Shown: positions 26,105 through 35,800 of the stretch, piece by piece | Numbering within the stretch: position 1 is the first letter of the stretch | Layout: every line of letters begins with the position of its first letter | The notes under the pieces: model-generated | Seen by the model: the letters and a program-made list of their open reading frames with translations, nothing else | Told to the model about the DNA's origin: nothing | The model's database searches: none | Position numbers and translations under genes: made by a program | Assembly (NCBI GenBank): GCA_017470605.1 | Contig: JAFUYH010000002.1 | Coordinates: forward strand, 1 to 64,000 | Reading direction: 5' to 3' | Origin: Treponema sp. | Lineage (GTDB): Bacteria > Spirochaetota > Spirochaetia > Treponematales > Treponemataceae | Length of the DNA stretch: 64,000 nucleotides

Positions 26105-26205
26105 ATGGATGGAATAAAACTGTCACTAAAACCGATTTTTGACTTCTATATTTCCAGAAGAAAAGGAAGCCGTTAAATTTCCTAATGAAAACAGGTAGTA
26201 CCAGG
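26105..26205 (+). pseudogene. Remnant of a duplicated gene end
   Basis: A 23-codon frame opens here (MDGIKLSLKPIFDF...). Its 3' part, near AGCCGTTAAATTTCC at 26167-26181, matches the end of the 132-residue gene (25258-25272) almost exactly. It is best read as debris from a local duplication between the metallopeptidase and ASCH genes. Confidence 0.4.
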
Positions 26206-26216
26206 AGAAATATAAA

Positions 26217-26609
26217 ATGAATGGGTTAATCATTAAACCTGAATGGCTAGATAGAATTATTCTATACGGCAAAGATATTGAGGTAAGAGGAAGCATAACG
26301 AATCATGTAGGAGAAAAGATTTATCTTCTTGAAAAGGGAACCTGCAAATGCGTTGCGGTTGCAAATTTAGAATGTTCAGGTGTGATAAGAGATGAAGAAC
26401 ACTGGGAGTTTCTGAAACCGAGACATCAGATTGATAAATCGTGGGAAGCGATAACCAAAATTTATAAACAGCCCTGTTTCTGGTACCTGAAACGTCCACA
26501 CCTTATTGACCCCTTTATATACCGACATCCGAAAGGTGCTGTCATTTGGGTTAAGGATGTCGAGAAACTTCGTATTGAAGACGTTGGACCTGTTTATGGA
26601 CGACTCTAA
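26217..26609 (+). CDS. ASCH (PUA-like) domain protein
   Basis: The 130-residue protein begins MNGLIIKPEWLDRIILYGKD and IEVRGS, then GEKIYLLEKGTCKCVAVANL. This is the typical ASCH pattern of a beta-barrel related to PUA that is thought to bind RNA or act on modified nucleosides. ASCH proteins are common on phages and mobile elements. A Shine-Dalgarno sequence (AGGAGA) precedes the start. Confidence 0.75.
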   Translation: MNGLIIKPEWLDRIILYGKDIEVRGSITNHVGEKIYLLEKGTCKCVAVANLECSGVIRDEEHWEFLKPRHQIDKSWEAITKIYKQPCFWYLKRPHLIDPFIYRHPKGAVIWVKDVEKLRIEDVGPVYGRL

Positions 26610-26659
26610 AATAGCAAAAAAATTTCGTTAGAAAAATAAAAATATATTGGAGGTTAATT

Positions 26660-28090
26660 ATGTTTTTACCGTTTTATTATTACATTATCGGAGCTGTTTT
26701 AGTTCTGATAATCTTGATTCTTGCATTGGGATATACAAAGGCATCCCCTGATGTTGCAAAAGTCATTTCAGGTCTCTCAAAAGAACCAAGAATTCTGGCC
26801 GGAAGAGCCGGATTACGAATTCCATTCTTTGAGAGAGTCGATGAGCTTTTTCTTGGACAAATCAGCGTAGACATACAGACAACTGATTTTATTCCAACAA
26901 AAGATTTTATCAATGTAAAAATTGACGGTGTGGCAAAAATACGGGTAGACCAGGAAAAGATTCAGGCAGCCTGCAAGAATTTTCTGAACAAGGAACCCAT
27001 GAACATCGGAATGGAACTGCAGGACACATTGCAGGGAAACATGCGTGAGATTATCGGAACTCTTGAACTGAAAGCAATCAATCAGGACAGAGACTCATTC
27101 TCAAAAGCCGTAATCAATGCAGCCGGTGAAGACATGTCAAAACTCGGCATAGAAATACTCTCATTTAATATCCAGAACATTACCGATGAACATGGTCTGA
27201 TAAACGACATGGGCATGGACAACACTGCAAAGATAAAAAAGGATGCGGCAATTGCAAAAGCCCAGGCTGACAAGGAAGTGGCCATCGCACAGGCAGAGGC
27301 GGACCAGGCGGCAAATGAAGCCAGGGTTAAAGCTGATACGGAGATTGCAAAGAAGAAGAATGAGCTTGAAATCCAGAAAGCAAATTTAAAGAAAGAAGCT
27401 GACATTGCAAAGGCTCAATCGGATGCTGCATATGAAATCCAGAAACAGGAGCAGGAAAAAACACTTCAAACCAGAACAATCCAGGCCCAGATTGCTAAAG
27501 CAGAGGAAGAGACAAAACTCCGTGAGCAGCAGATTGCGATAAAAGAAAAAGAACTTGAGGCAGAGAAAAAGAAGCTCGCAGATGCAGAAAAATATGCTGC
27601 CGAGAAAGCAGCTGAAGCAGAACTTGCAAGACAGCAGAGGGAGGCTGAAGCCATAAAAGCCAAAGGTGAAGCTGAAGCTGCTGCCATTGAAGCAAAAGGA
27701 AAGGCAGAAGCGGCCGCTATTAAGGCCAAAGGTGAAGCCGAAGCAGAGGCAATGAACAAGAAAGCAGAAGCCTACAAAAAATACAACAATGCCGCAATTG
27801 CAGAAATGATGCTGAACATCCTGCCTCAAATGGCAGAGCAGATTGCAAAACCGCTTTCGCAAATCAAGGATATTAACATCTACGGTGGAAGTGTTTCGGA
27901 TGGAGTATCGCAAATTTCCGGCAATTCTCCTGCTGTAATCAAACAGGTTTTTGATACAGTTTCAAAGGCTACAGGTGTCGAGCTTTCAGAGGTCTTAAAA
28001 GCAGAGACCTATGCCGCAAAGGTTGACAAGAACATAAACGCAAAGATTGATACAGAATCAAATGAAAAAGAAACAGCTAAAATAAGCTGA
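26660..28090 (+). CDS. Flotillin-like SPFH protein
   Basis: The 476-residue protein has an N-terminal membrane helix (residues 5-25) and a Band 7/SPFH domain to about residue 190. A long Ala/Glu/Lys-rich coiled coil follows, with repeated EAEAAAIKAKGEAE-type units to about 375, then a C-terminal oligomerisation region. This is the flotillin layout. Flotillins scaffold membrane microdomains. A chromosomal housekeeping role is usual; finding one on a mobile element next to two exported proteins is unusual. GGAGG precedes the start. Confidence 0.88.
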   Translation: MFLPFYYYIIGAVLVLIILILALGYTKASPDVAKVISGLSKEPRILAGRAGLRIPFFERVDELFLGQISVDIQTTDFIPTKDFINVKIDGVAKIRVDQEKIQAACKNFLNKEPMNIGMELQDTLQGNMREIIGTLELKAINQDRDSFSKAVINAAGEDMSKLGIEILSFNIQNITDEHGLINDMGMDNTAKIKKDAAIAKAQADKEVAIAQAEADQAANEARVKADTEIAKKKNELEIQKANLKKEADIAKAQSDAAYEIQKQEQEKTLQTRTIQAQIAKAEEETKLREQQIAIKEKELEAEKKKLADAEKYAAEKAAEAELARQQREAEAIKAKGEAEAAAIEAKGKAEAAAIKAKGEAEAEAMNKKAEAYKKYNNAAIAEMMLNILPQMAEQIAKPLSQIKDINIYGGSVSDGVSQISGNSPAVIKQVFDTVSKATGVELSEVLKAETYAAKVDKNINAKIDTESNEKETAKIS

Positions 28091-28157
28091 TAAGAACTGG
28101 AAGAAGGCTGCTTCGTAATGAAAAAGCCTCCTTCCAATAACAGGAGGAATAAATATT

Positions 28158-28526
28158 ATGGGGAAAATAGTAAAGATTGTTTTTTTAGTAAGCCTTTGTT
28201 TTACATTTTTATCGTGTAACCCAATAAGAAAAGCAAATGATGCACTTGCAACTTTTGACAACGACCTTAAAGAGTCCTGGCTCAGACAGGATGCAGGTAA
28301 AAGGCTTGCCAGCTATGAATGGTTTTATGAGCAGTATGGGGTAATTAAATCTACCAGCACCAAAGTAAAACTGGCGCAGGAGCCTGAAAAAACTGCAATC
28401 AAAATGGTTCTTACGGATATGGTTGAAGATTACAATTCTAAATCCCGCATGAACCGTACAAAGGCAATGTGGAAAGCACAGGATTTACCGTATCAGATTG
28501 ACATAAATGAACTTTTAGGAGAATAA
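28158..28526 (+). CDS. Small lipoprotein
   Basis: The 122-residue protein starts with a signal peptide and lipobox TFLSC (Cys21), then a mainly helical mature domain with SRMNRTKAMWKAQDLPYQI. I do not recognise the family. Small lipoproteins of mobile elements often act in entry or superinfection exclusion; here that is only a suggestion. It is 2 bp before the next gene and downstream of the flotillin. Confidence 0.65.
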   Translation: MGKIVKIVFLVSLCFTFLSCNPIRKANDALATFDNDLKESWLRQDAGKRLASYEWFYEQYGVIKSTSTKVKLAQEPEKTAIKMVLTDMVEDYNSKSRMNRTKAMWKAQDLPYQIDINELLGE

Positions 28527-28528
28527 AC

Positions 28529-29035
28529 ATGAAAAGACTTATTTTAATCAGTGCAGCAATTTTTATTTTTTCAACAAGTTGTTTTGGACAGAGCTTCTTC
28601 GGAAATTCTGGTTCTATAGCTGATGTACAGCAGAAACTTGAATACAATGCTTTTAAGGAATATCCAGTTCCTTTAACAGGAAACTTTCTTGAAAGAAAGC
28701 TTATTTATGATTGGACAAAAAGATGGAATGTTCCAGATACAGTATGTTATGTATATATATTTATTGGATCAAACTGCATAGGATATTTTATAACTCACGG
28801 AAAACCAGCATCAACACAAAGTTATTTATTACCAGAATACCTTTCTGGTTCTACATCCAATAATAGGGAAACACCTGATGTAGACGGCACATATGGAACA
28901 AATAATCCGGGGTACAGGTTTTTTCTTGCAAATGGAACCGCTGTAGAGTGTTCCGGCACAATGGTAAGCTGCATATATTCTGATGCGCCTCTATCGTTAT
29001 CTGCGGTTGAAATAAAATCTGTAAAAACTAAATAG
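28529..29035 (+). CDS. Exported protein, unknown
   Basis: The 168-residue protein has an N-terminal signal (MKRLILISAAIFIFSTSCFG), possibly a lipobox ending at Cys18. A mature domain rich in Tyr, Gly and Asn follows, with four or more further cysteines. The family is not recognised. It is coupled to the lipoprotein gene upstream, so the two may work together at the envelope. Confidence 0.6.
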   Translation: MKRLILISAAIFIFSTSCFGQSFFGNSGSIADVQQKLEYNAFKEYPVPLTGNFLERKLIYDWTKRWNVPDTVCYVYIFIGSNCIGYFITHGKPASTQSYLLPEYLSGSTSNNRETPDVDGTYGTNNPGYRFFLANGTAVECSGTMVSCIYSDAPLSLSAVEIKSVKTK

Positions 29036-29061
29036 GATGAAATAGATAAGCATAAGCTGTT

Positions 29062-30345
29062 ATGAAATTCAGTGTTTGGGATTATTCACAAGTAAAAATA
29101 GCTCAGTTTAATCAGCAGAATCCTCAGCTGGCTATAGACCCGACAGATATATTTATATTTACCTGGTTTAAGGGATTTGCAAATAAAACAAGGGCAAAAA
29201 CTTCAAAAAAAGACGGTTCTCAGGCAAAAGGAATGTGGTGCAAGACCATAGACGGAGTTGACTATTTCAATGTCCGCTATGATGCCATCATCAGGGATTT
29301 CCCGATTTTAGGCGTTTGCAATGTAAAAAGCATCCAAAGACGCTTTGACAAGTATGTTGAAGCAGGAATCTTTGAAAAGACAATCGTTCATGCAGGAAAG
29401 AAAGGAAATTTCACATATTTTGCGTTTACAGAACTTTTTTTAAGCTTTGAGTATGACAATGATAATCCTGAACACAAAGAGCAGATAAAAGAAGAAAATG
29501 AGGCACAAAAAGCTCAGACTAAAACAGTTAGTGTGGACAAAAATGTCCAGACTAAAACAGTTAGTGTGGACAAAAATGTCCAGACTAAAACAGTTAGTGT
29601 GGACAAAAATGTCCAGACCAAAACAGTTGGTGTGGACAAAAATGTCCAGACCCTTATATATAATCCTACTATTAGTTTAAATAATCCTTCTACTACTTCT
29701 TCAAATCCTGACAAAACAAATGGGACAAAGTCTTATTTTGATTCTAACAAAAAAGAAGAAGAAGATTTTTCTAAAACTTTGATAAAATTATTTGGATATG
29801 AACCTCATTTTTCACCAAACCCTATGCCTCAGATTAAGAAAATCATGGATTCTGTAAACATTTCAGGCAGATTTTTAAGCGAATACTGTCAGTGGCTGTA
29901 TTCTAAATTAAAGCCCAAATGTAAGAACCCAGCTAATTTCATAAGCTATTTTTATAAATCCTGCACGGCAGAAGTTTATATCTCTGAGTTTGCTTATGTA
30001 AAACAGCAGGAAATAAAAAAGCAGGAAGAAAAATTAAAAAATCAAATTACATGCCCTGTATGCGGGCGAGTTCACGACAAGAAAGATTTTTACTGTCCGA
30101 ATGAGGAATGCCGTTTTTCAGCTGAAGATCTTGAAAATCCCTCAGAAATTGCAAAACAAAAGAGCCTGTATGATTTACGCAAAAACGACAGAGCAAAGTT
30201 TGATGAATATCAGCAATTACTTTTGTTATTAAATGACGAATATCCGATATTCACAAGAATTTCTAACAAAGAAAAGTTTGCAGAATATAACGAAAAGGTA
30301 AAAGAACTTGAAAAAAAGTTCTTAAATATAAAAATTACAGCTTGA
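29062..30345 (+). CDS. Replication-initiator-like winged-helix protein
   Basis: The 427-residue protein has an N-terminal winged-helix region (about residues 20-140, with GVCNVKSIQRRFDKYVEAGIF), as in phage and plasmid replication initiators. At residues 152-195 it has four repeats of TKTVSVDKNVQ, produced by 33-bp DNA repeats. A Ser/Thr/Asn linker, a helical region of DnaD-like character (LSEYCQWLYSKLKPKCKNPANFISYFYKS) and a zinc-ribbon-like CPVCG/CPNEEC near 331-350 follow. ssb is the next gene. I infer that it starts replication of the element from its own internal repeats. Confidence 0.7.
   Translation: MKFSVWDYSQVKIAQFNQQNPQLAIDPTDIFIFTWFKGFANKTRAKTSKKDGSQAKGMWCKTIDGVDYFNVRYDAIIRDFPILGVCNVKSIQRRFDKYVEAGIFEKTIVHAGKKGNFTYFAFTELFLSFEYDNDNPEHKEQIKEENEAQKAQTKTVSVDKNVQTKTVSVDKNVQTKTVSVDKNVQTKTVGVDKNVQTLIYNPTISLNNPSTTSSNPDKTNGTKSYFDSNKKEEEDFSKTLIKLFGYEPHFSPNPMPQIKKIMDSVNISGRFLSEYCQWLYSKLKPKCKNPANFISYFYKSCTAEVYISEFAYVKQQEIKKQEEKLKNQITCPVCGRVHDKKDFYCPNEECRFSAEDLENPSEIAKQKSLYDLRKNDRAKFDEYQQLLLLLNDEYPIFTRISNKEKFAEYNEKVKELEKKFLNIKITA
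29516..29648 (+). repeat. Four 33-bp iterons, candidate replication origin
   Basis: TGGACAAAAATGTCCA, a dyad with 6-bp arms, occurs at 29534, 29567, 29600 and 29633, exactly 33 bp apart, or about three helical turns. The repeats lie inside the initiator-like gene. A very AT-rich stretch (about 29650-29705) follows directly and could be the unwinding region. Intragenic iterons with an adjacent AT-rich segment are the lambda O-type arrangement. Confidence 0.75.
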
Positions 30346-30383
30346 AAAAGCTGATAAAAAATTAATGTCATGGAGGTTAAATT

Positions 30384-30827
30384 ATGACAGATTTAAATTC
30401 GGTAAACTTGGGAGGACGCATTACAAAAGATGCAGTTCTCGAAAAGACAAAGGAAAACCTTAGTCTGGTAAGGGTTTCTATGGCTGTAAACCGCAGCACC
30501 AAAAAAAAGGATAGTGAAGAATATTTTGACAAGCCTGTTTTCGTTGACTTCACAATCTTTGGAAATTATGCGGAATCGATGTTCAAGTATTTTACAAAAG
30601 GTACTTACATTACAGTACAGGGGCATCTTGACATGGACTCATGGACCAGCACTGACGGAACAAAAAACACAAGGCTTAAAGTTGTTCCCGATGTTGGTGG
30701 AATCAATCCCTGGGTTGAAAGAAAGCCAAAACCACAGGAAGCAGCTTCAGTACCGGAAGAAAGTTTTTCTGCTGCTCCAGAACCAGAATCTTATTCAGAT
30801 GAACAAAATCAAAACGCTATATTTTAG
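30384..30827 (+). CDS. ssb: Single-stranded DNA-binding protein
   Basis: The 147-residue protein has an OB fold (LNSVNLGGRITKDAVL, RVSMAVNR, FVDFTIFGNYAESMFKYFTKGTYITVQGHLDM). A Pro/Glu/Ser-rich linker and a short C-terminus follow, but the tail ends NQNAIF rather than the classical acidic DDDIPF. The element thus brings its own SSB. GGAGG precedes the start, and it follows the initiator-like gene. Confidence 0.9.
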   Translation: MTDLNSVNLGGRITKDAVLEKTKENLSLVRVSMAVNRSTKKKDSEEYFDKPVFVDFTIFGNYAESMFKYFTKGTYITVQGHLDMDSWTSTDGTKNTRLKVVPDVGGINPWVERKPKPQEAASVPEESFSAAPEPESYSDEQNQNAIF

Positions 30828-30854
30828 TTCATAAAATAAGACCAGGAGATTTAT

Positions 30855-31106
30855 ATGGATGTAAGCAAAATGACTGTTACAATCAAGGTTGAGCCTTATG
30901 AATTACAGTCCATCTGTGAAATAATCAAAAAGGTTGAGGAAACAGATAGAAATAATAAAGACTGCATTGAATTGAGTCTTAATGAAAAGCACTTTGTTTC
31001 TTCAATCTTCAAGCGTCTGGCAAATTCTGCCAGACGGAAAGCAGATAGGCTTGAAGCACTTGGCTCTGAAGTGAGAAACAGTTTGGATTTTGCAATTTGC
31101 AAATAA
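30855..31106 (+). CDS. Hypothetical protein, 83 aa
   Basis: A small soluble helical protein (VEPYELQSICEIIKKVEE; HFVSSIFKRLANSARRKADRL) of unrecognised family, with an AGGAG ribosome-binding site. It sits after ssb in the same direction. Confidence 0.55.
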   Translation: MDVSKMTVTIKVEPYELQSICEIIKKVEETDRNNKDCIELSLNEKHFVSSIFKRLANSARRKADRLEALGSEVRNSLDFAICK

Positions 31107-31135
31107 TCAAAGCAAAAAATAGTAAGGAATTAATT

Positions 31136-31519
31136 ATGAATCAGATAAAGGCAATTAAGACAAATGACAATAATCAGTCCTGCTCCAGGGCAAAACAGTT
31201 TATCGGGGTTCCTGTAGTTGGAAAAGACGGTAAACTTTTGAACGGAGAGTACAGGTTCAAGTTTGAAAACGAAGAAGAAGAAACCGTATGCCGCTTTGTA
31301 AATGGTTTCCTTGACGGAAACGTTTATGACGAAAAAGGTAAAGTTTTGGAAAAACTTCCTGCATTGGAATACAGTTTTGGTGGAACTGAATACTGGACTA
31401 AAGGTGCGCCAGACGGTTTTCCAGCAATAGTGCAGAACTTCGGCTATTACGAAGAAGATTGGCAGAACGGAACTATTCAGGAAATCAGAAACGAAATCGA
31501 ACTTGAAAGTATCGAGTAA
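31136..31519 (+). CDS. Hypothetical protein, paralogue of the next gene
   Basis: I take the ATG at 31136 behind AAGGAATTA rather than an upstream start at 31097. The 127-residue protein has a central ENEEEETVCRFVNGFLDGNVYDEKGKVLEKLPA and ends with YWTKGAPDGFPAIVQNFGYYEEDWQNG. The neighbour at 31599 shows the same order of motifs, so the two are tandem paralogues. The function is unknown. Confidence 0.6.
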   Translation: MNQIKAIKTNDNNQSCSRAKQFIGVPVVGKDGKLLNGEYRFKFENEEEETVCRFVNGFLDGNVYDEKGKVLEKLPALEYSFGGTEYWTKGAPDGFPAIVQNFGYYEEDWQNGTIQEIRNEIELESIE

Positions 31520-31598
31520 AAATTTACAGCTGATGTGTAATTATCTGCATTTATATTGATTATTGCACATCAGTATAATCAAGAGGAAATAAGTCAAC

Positions 31599-31931
31599 AT
31601 GGAAAATTCAAACTCTATATTTTTGGCATTGAACAATACAGACAAGCAGCAGCTTGATGCAGAAGGAAATCCACTGAACGGCACAAGAGTATATGCAGAA
31701 GACTTCAAGAATGGAAAGCATACAATCTTGCGTTTTATTGACGGATATTTAGACGGCGATCTGTTTGATACAAACGGAAATTTAATCATGCAGAGGCCAG
31801 CCGTTGATGCAGACGGACACCAGGAATACTGGCGTAAAAACAAACTGCACAGAGATGGAAATGCACCAGCCATTTATTCAAACGGATTTACCGAAGAAGA
31901 ATGGTGGCAGGATGGAAAAAGAATTAAATAA
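31599..31931 (+). CDS. Hypothetical protein with LHRDGNAPAI motif
   Basis: The 110-residue protein has FIDGYLDGDLFDTNGN and EYWRKNKLHRDGNAPAIYSN, then EEEWWQDGKRIK. Short W/G-rich motifs of the type KLHRDxGPAI are common in proteins of large phages and elements, with no known activity. It is a paralogue of the preceding gene. An AGAGGAA ribosome-binding site precedes it. Confidence 0.6.
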   Translation: MENSNSIFLALNNTDKQQLDAEGNPLNGTRVYAEDFKNGKHTILRFIDGYLDGDLFDTNGNLIMQRPAVDADGHQEYWRKNKLHRDGNAPAIYSNGFTEEEWWQDGKRIK

Positions 31932-31961
31932 AATTCATATTCATGAACAAAAAGGTAGTAT

Positions 31962-32780
31962 ATGAAATACAGCAAATGTCTGGAAAATGAATACAGAATG
32001 TATAATCAGGTTTATAAGATTCTTAAAGATAAAGAAAAAGTCTTTGAACATCTGTTTGAGGCAAATGGAAGAAAGGTTCAATGTGAATGGCAACTTCATT
32101 TGTTAGAAGATGATATGAATGGAAACATTCTGCATGTATTTCTTAAAACAAAAAAACTCAAAGAGTTTTTAATAAACACACCAGTAAAAGATTATGATAA
32201 CTTTCTTCAATTTCTTATAGACAATGGTTCATTAAAAGATTTTACTAATTTAAATACAGGAAAAGATTTATTGTGTTCTGTTTATGAAATCTGCCTTCAT
32301 ATTCCTGATGAAGAGTATGGTTATACATACAGATTAACTGTAGATGAAGAAACAAAAATCAGGATTGTACTTTTGCATGATAATCTTGTTATAACAATGG
32401 ATAAGGAAAAAGACAAACCTTGTACATTAGAAAATGCAAAAACATTTGAAGAACAAGAGGATTTTAATTCCTGGAAATTAATTATTAATTTGATTTATTA
32501 CATGAAGGCATTTCCAGAATGTGTTATTGACGGTCTTCCAAAGGGCTGTAAGTTAGACTTTAGTTTTAAGAATAAAAAAATACAGTTGGGTATATCCGAA
32601 AAAATTGTTGAAAAAACAATAAAGTCTGATGATGGTAGAGAAATAATTCCCCATTTCAGAAGCGGGCATTTCAGATACCTTGGTTCTGATTATTTTACAA
32701 AGAAAAAAGGTCAAGTTATTTTTATAGATTCTTGCTTTGTAAAAGGAAAAAATGCAAAAACAGTTCTTCAAAACAACTAA
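31962..32780 (+). CDS. Hypothetical protein with PHxRxGHxR motif
   Basis: The 272-residue protein is of unknown function. Near the C-terminus it has IIPHFRSGHFRYLGSDYFTKK and VIFIDSCFVKGKNAKTV. A PHxRxxHxR-type motif followed by such a strand is shared by many plasmid and phage proteins and resembles AcrVA2-type anti-CRISPR relatives. That link is tentative. It ends 39 bp before the convergent minus-strand module. Confidence 0.55.
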   Translation: MKYSKCLENEYRMYNQVYKILKDKEKVFEHLFEANGRKVQCEWQLHLLEDDMNGNILHVFLKTKKLKEFLINTPVKDYDNFLQFLIDNGSLKDFTNLNTGKDLLCSVYEICLHIPDEEYGYTYRLTVDEETKIRIVLLHDNLVITMDKEKDKPCTLENAKTFEEQEDFNSWKLIINLIYYMKAFPECVIDGLPKGCKLDFSFKNKKIQLGISEKIVEKTIKSDDGREIIPHFRSGHFRYLGSDYFTKKKGQVIFIDSCFVKGKNAKTVLQNN

Positions 32781-32819
32781 TGCTACAAAGTTATCTTGAC
32801 CTTCATGTTATTATTTCAA

Positions 32820-35800
32820 CTATCTTTCTGGACCGTCATAACCAACTTTTTTATGGTCTTGTTTGATAGCCTGTTTTTCTTCTTTAGTCTGTAACCTTTC
32901 ATTCTTGCGGATCTGCTCTACAAGATTTTCAAGCGGTATTTTATAGTAGGCCTTTGACTTTTCATTGTAAATCAAGGCCCTGTCACCAGAAAGACACTTT
33001 GAAACCTCTACGATTTTCCAGTCTTCTTTTGGAGTCTTTAAGTGCTTTCCGCTGAAAGTATCTTTGTACTTCATTGCAAAAGAAATAGTATCACCGATAT
33101 TTGTATTAGTTCCTTCAATTTTTCCAGAGCGGAGAGATTCATACATAAGGTTCTGTTTATCAACAGCTTCATCCGCATCAAAATGGTAGCCTTTTATTTG
33201 CTCAATATTGATGTCCTTCTTAGGATGAAACTCATTGAACTGTTTTATAAGATGCTCATCAAAAGTTGGGCCGCCATCAATTTTTGCTCTTTTATCCCAC
33301 TGTTTACGCATTATAAGAAAGCGTTCCTTTTCTCTTTTTGCCATTCTGTCAAACATAATTCCGGCAACTTTTAAGGCCTGTTCAGGATTGTGGGCTTCAT
33401 CTCTCATACAATGAACACGGAAATTATGAATGAAGTTTCCAACCGTATTGAGCCGGAAGGAATTGTCATCGGTTCCCATTTTTTCAGCATAATCCATGTG
33501 GGCCATCATCCAATCCCAGGAGTCTTTGCTTTGACCTTGCTTACGCTGTTCAAACTCCTGTACATTGTTGATTATATCGTTGTAGAGTTTTTCTTCTATT
33601 TGAATTGCTTCCTGCTTGCCGTTTTCTTTTAGAACAAGCAGTTCAATTTTGTTATTTGCCGGATTTTCTTCATCAACAAGAAGCTTTGAAAAGACAGCAT
33701 TTTTTATAAGCTGATGGCTTCCGTCATCCTGCAGAATACCAAAGGTTGGAACTTTCTGGTTTTTCTTATATGCAGTTTCCCGGCCAAAGCCATCCTGATT
33801 TGTAAGATTCTGATGTTCCACAGAAGAGGAATTATTATAACCTTGCCCCATAGAATCATTTGCAGATTTTTCCTGAGCTTCTTTTGGAGCTTTAATCTGC
33901 TGGTCTAAAGCAGCAAGCTTCTGAGAGAACATTTGATTTTGTTCCATTATAATCTTATTCTGTTTTTGTAACTGCTCAATGATTATTTCTTTTTCTTCTA
34001 GTTTTTTAAGAAGTTTATCCAACTGTGTACCATTTTCGTTACTTGTAACCGAATCGTCAGGAGCTGGTTCAGTAGTGTCTTCTGAAATATCCATAGGATT
34101 TTCAACAATTTCTGCTTGTTCAGGTTCAACAGAAATATCCATAGGTCTATCGTTTAATTCAGAAAGATTTAAGCTTTCCCGAATAAAATTCTTGTTGACT
34201 ATCTTCCTGTTGACAATCTCTTCATCTTTTTGAGCTTTAGCCTTATCAAGATTACCGTTTCGAGTACCAGCAATCTTTATAGCAAGGGCTTTATCATCAA
34301 AATCAATCTTGTAGTCATCATATTTTTCCATTACATTTTGAATATTCGTAGGAAGCTCCATAAAACGAGCTTTGTTTCTTTCAACAGAATCTTCATAACC
34401 AGCGGCATCATCAATACCTCTGTTATAAAGGTAATCCATAGTTGCAAATTTCAAGGCTTCATAATTATTATCACCAATCAGTTCTTTAAGCTCAGAATAA
34501 ATATCAAATGCTTTGATTGTTTTTTTGTTCATAGTCTTATTCTCCTTGTGATTATTTATATTTTTATTTACACTTTGTTCGTAAATAATTTTTTCATTTA
34601 CTTTTTCAATAATATCATTTGTGTCTGTAACTATAATTTCATCTTTACGTAAGTCATTAAAAATATTTCCATTACGGAAATCAGAAACTTCAAAAGAACC
34701 ATCCTTATTATTAAGAAAAACATCTTTTATTTTTCCGGAATCCTGAGCATATCGCTCACAAATTAAAAACTGCTGTTTATCTGCAGGAAGCATAATGATA
34801 TTTTCTGAACCATATTTGCGGCCTAAAAATTTTAGCTTTTCAGAAAGAACTTCTTCATTTAAAAATTCAATAGTATTTATATACTCCAAAGAAGTTACAA
34901 TACCATTTCCTGTTAGTAAAAAGGAAGGAATCCAGTCTTTTGTATTCCAGACTTCTCCAGAATCACAGGATTTTGCGTATTCTGCAAGTTCTTTTAATGA
35001 CTGTTCAGAAATTGTATAATCATCATTGAATGAAGCTTTCTTTTTATGTTCTGTAAGTTGAATTTTATAATTCTTTGAAATTTCTGAAAGAGGTTTTATT
35101 TCATCATTAATCAAAGCCTTCCAACTACGAACTTTTGAATCATATAAACCGTAAGTACCATGATCCAAGATTATATGACCACAAAAAAGATTTGAATCTT
35201 TTGATTCTTCAAAAAAGTTGGTCAGATAATTAGTTAATTCAATATCAGCTTCAGAAGGTTCAACATAACCAGATGGATGATTGTGAAGAAAAACAATTTT
35301 TGAGCTTGTTTCTTCTGCATAAGATTTTAAGTCGTATAAAAACTTTTCATCCGGCTTAATGATTGTAGAAGCAGGAATCTGAGCGGTAACAGTCTTATGA
35401 CGTATTATAACACCGTCTTTTACAAAAAGATAACGAGCTGTCTCATAATGCTTGTCAGAATATATTTCCATAGCCTTAGACAACTGTTTCATTCCTTCTA
35501 AGGTAGGTTTTCCAACAGAGTCAGTTTCAAACTGTTTGCCAATAATATCCAAATCATCTGATTTATTCTGTTCAAAAGAAAGAACACTATCAGAAATTGT
35601 TTGAATATTTTTAGGAATTGGTGATGTGCTTAAAAATTCTTTTTTTATATTTTTTATAATATCCTCGACATCGGGATTTTCTGATTTTTCAATTTCAAGA
35701 TTAATTCTATCTATAAAAATTTCATTATATAAAAAAGGCTCTTTTAATTTTAAGTTTTTATTGACAGATTCAATGTAATATTTTATATTTTTCTTATAGA

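Noticed and set aside
27386..27913. 175-residue minus-strand ORF, and others, inside the flotillin gene
   Set aside because: They are shadows of the Ala/Glu/Lys repeat in the real frame and are low-complexity (F/L/C-rich).
29514..29714. Direct repeats as a CRISPR array
   Set aside because: The 33-bp repeats are directly tandem with no unique spacers and lie in an intact coding frame, so they are iterons or protein repeats.
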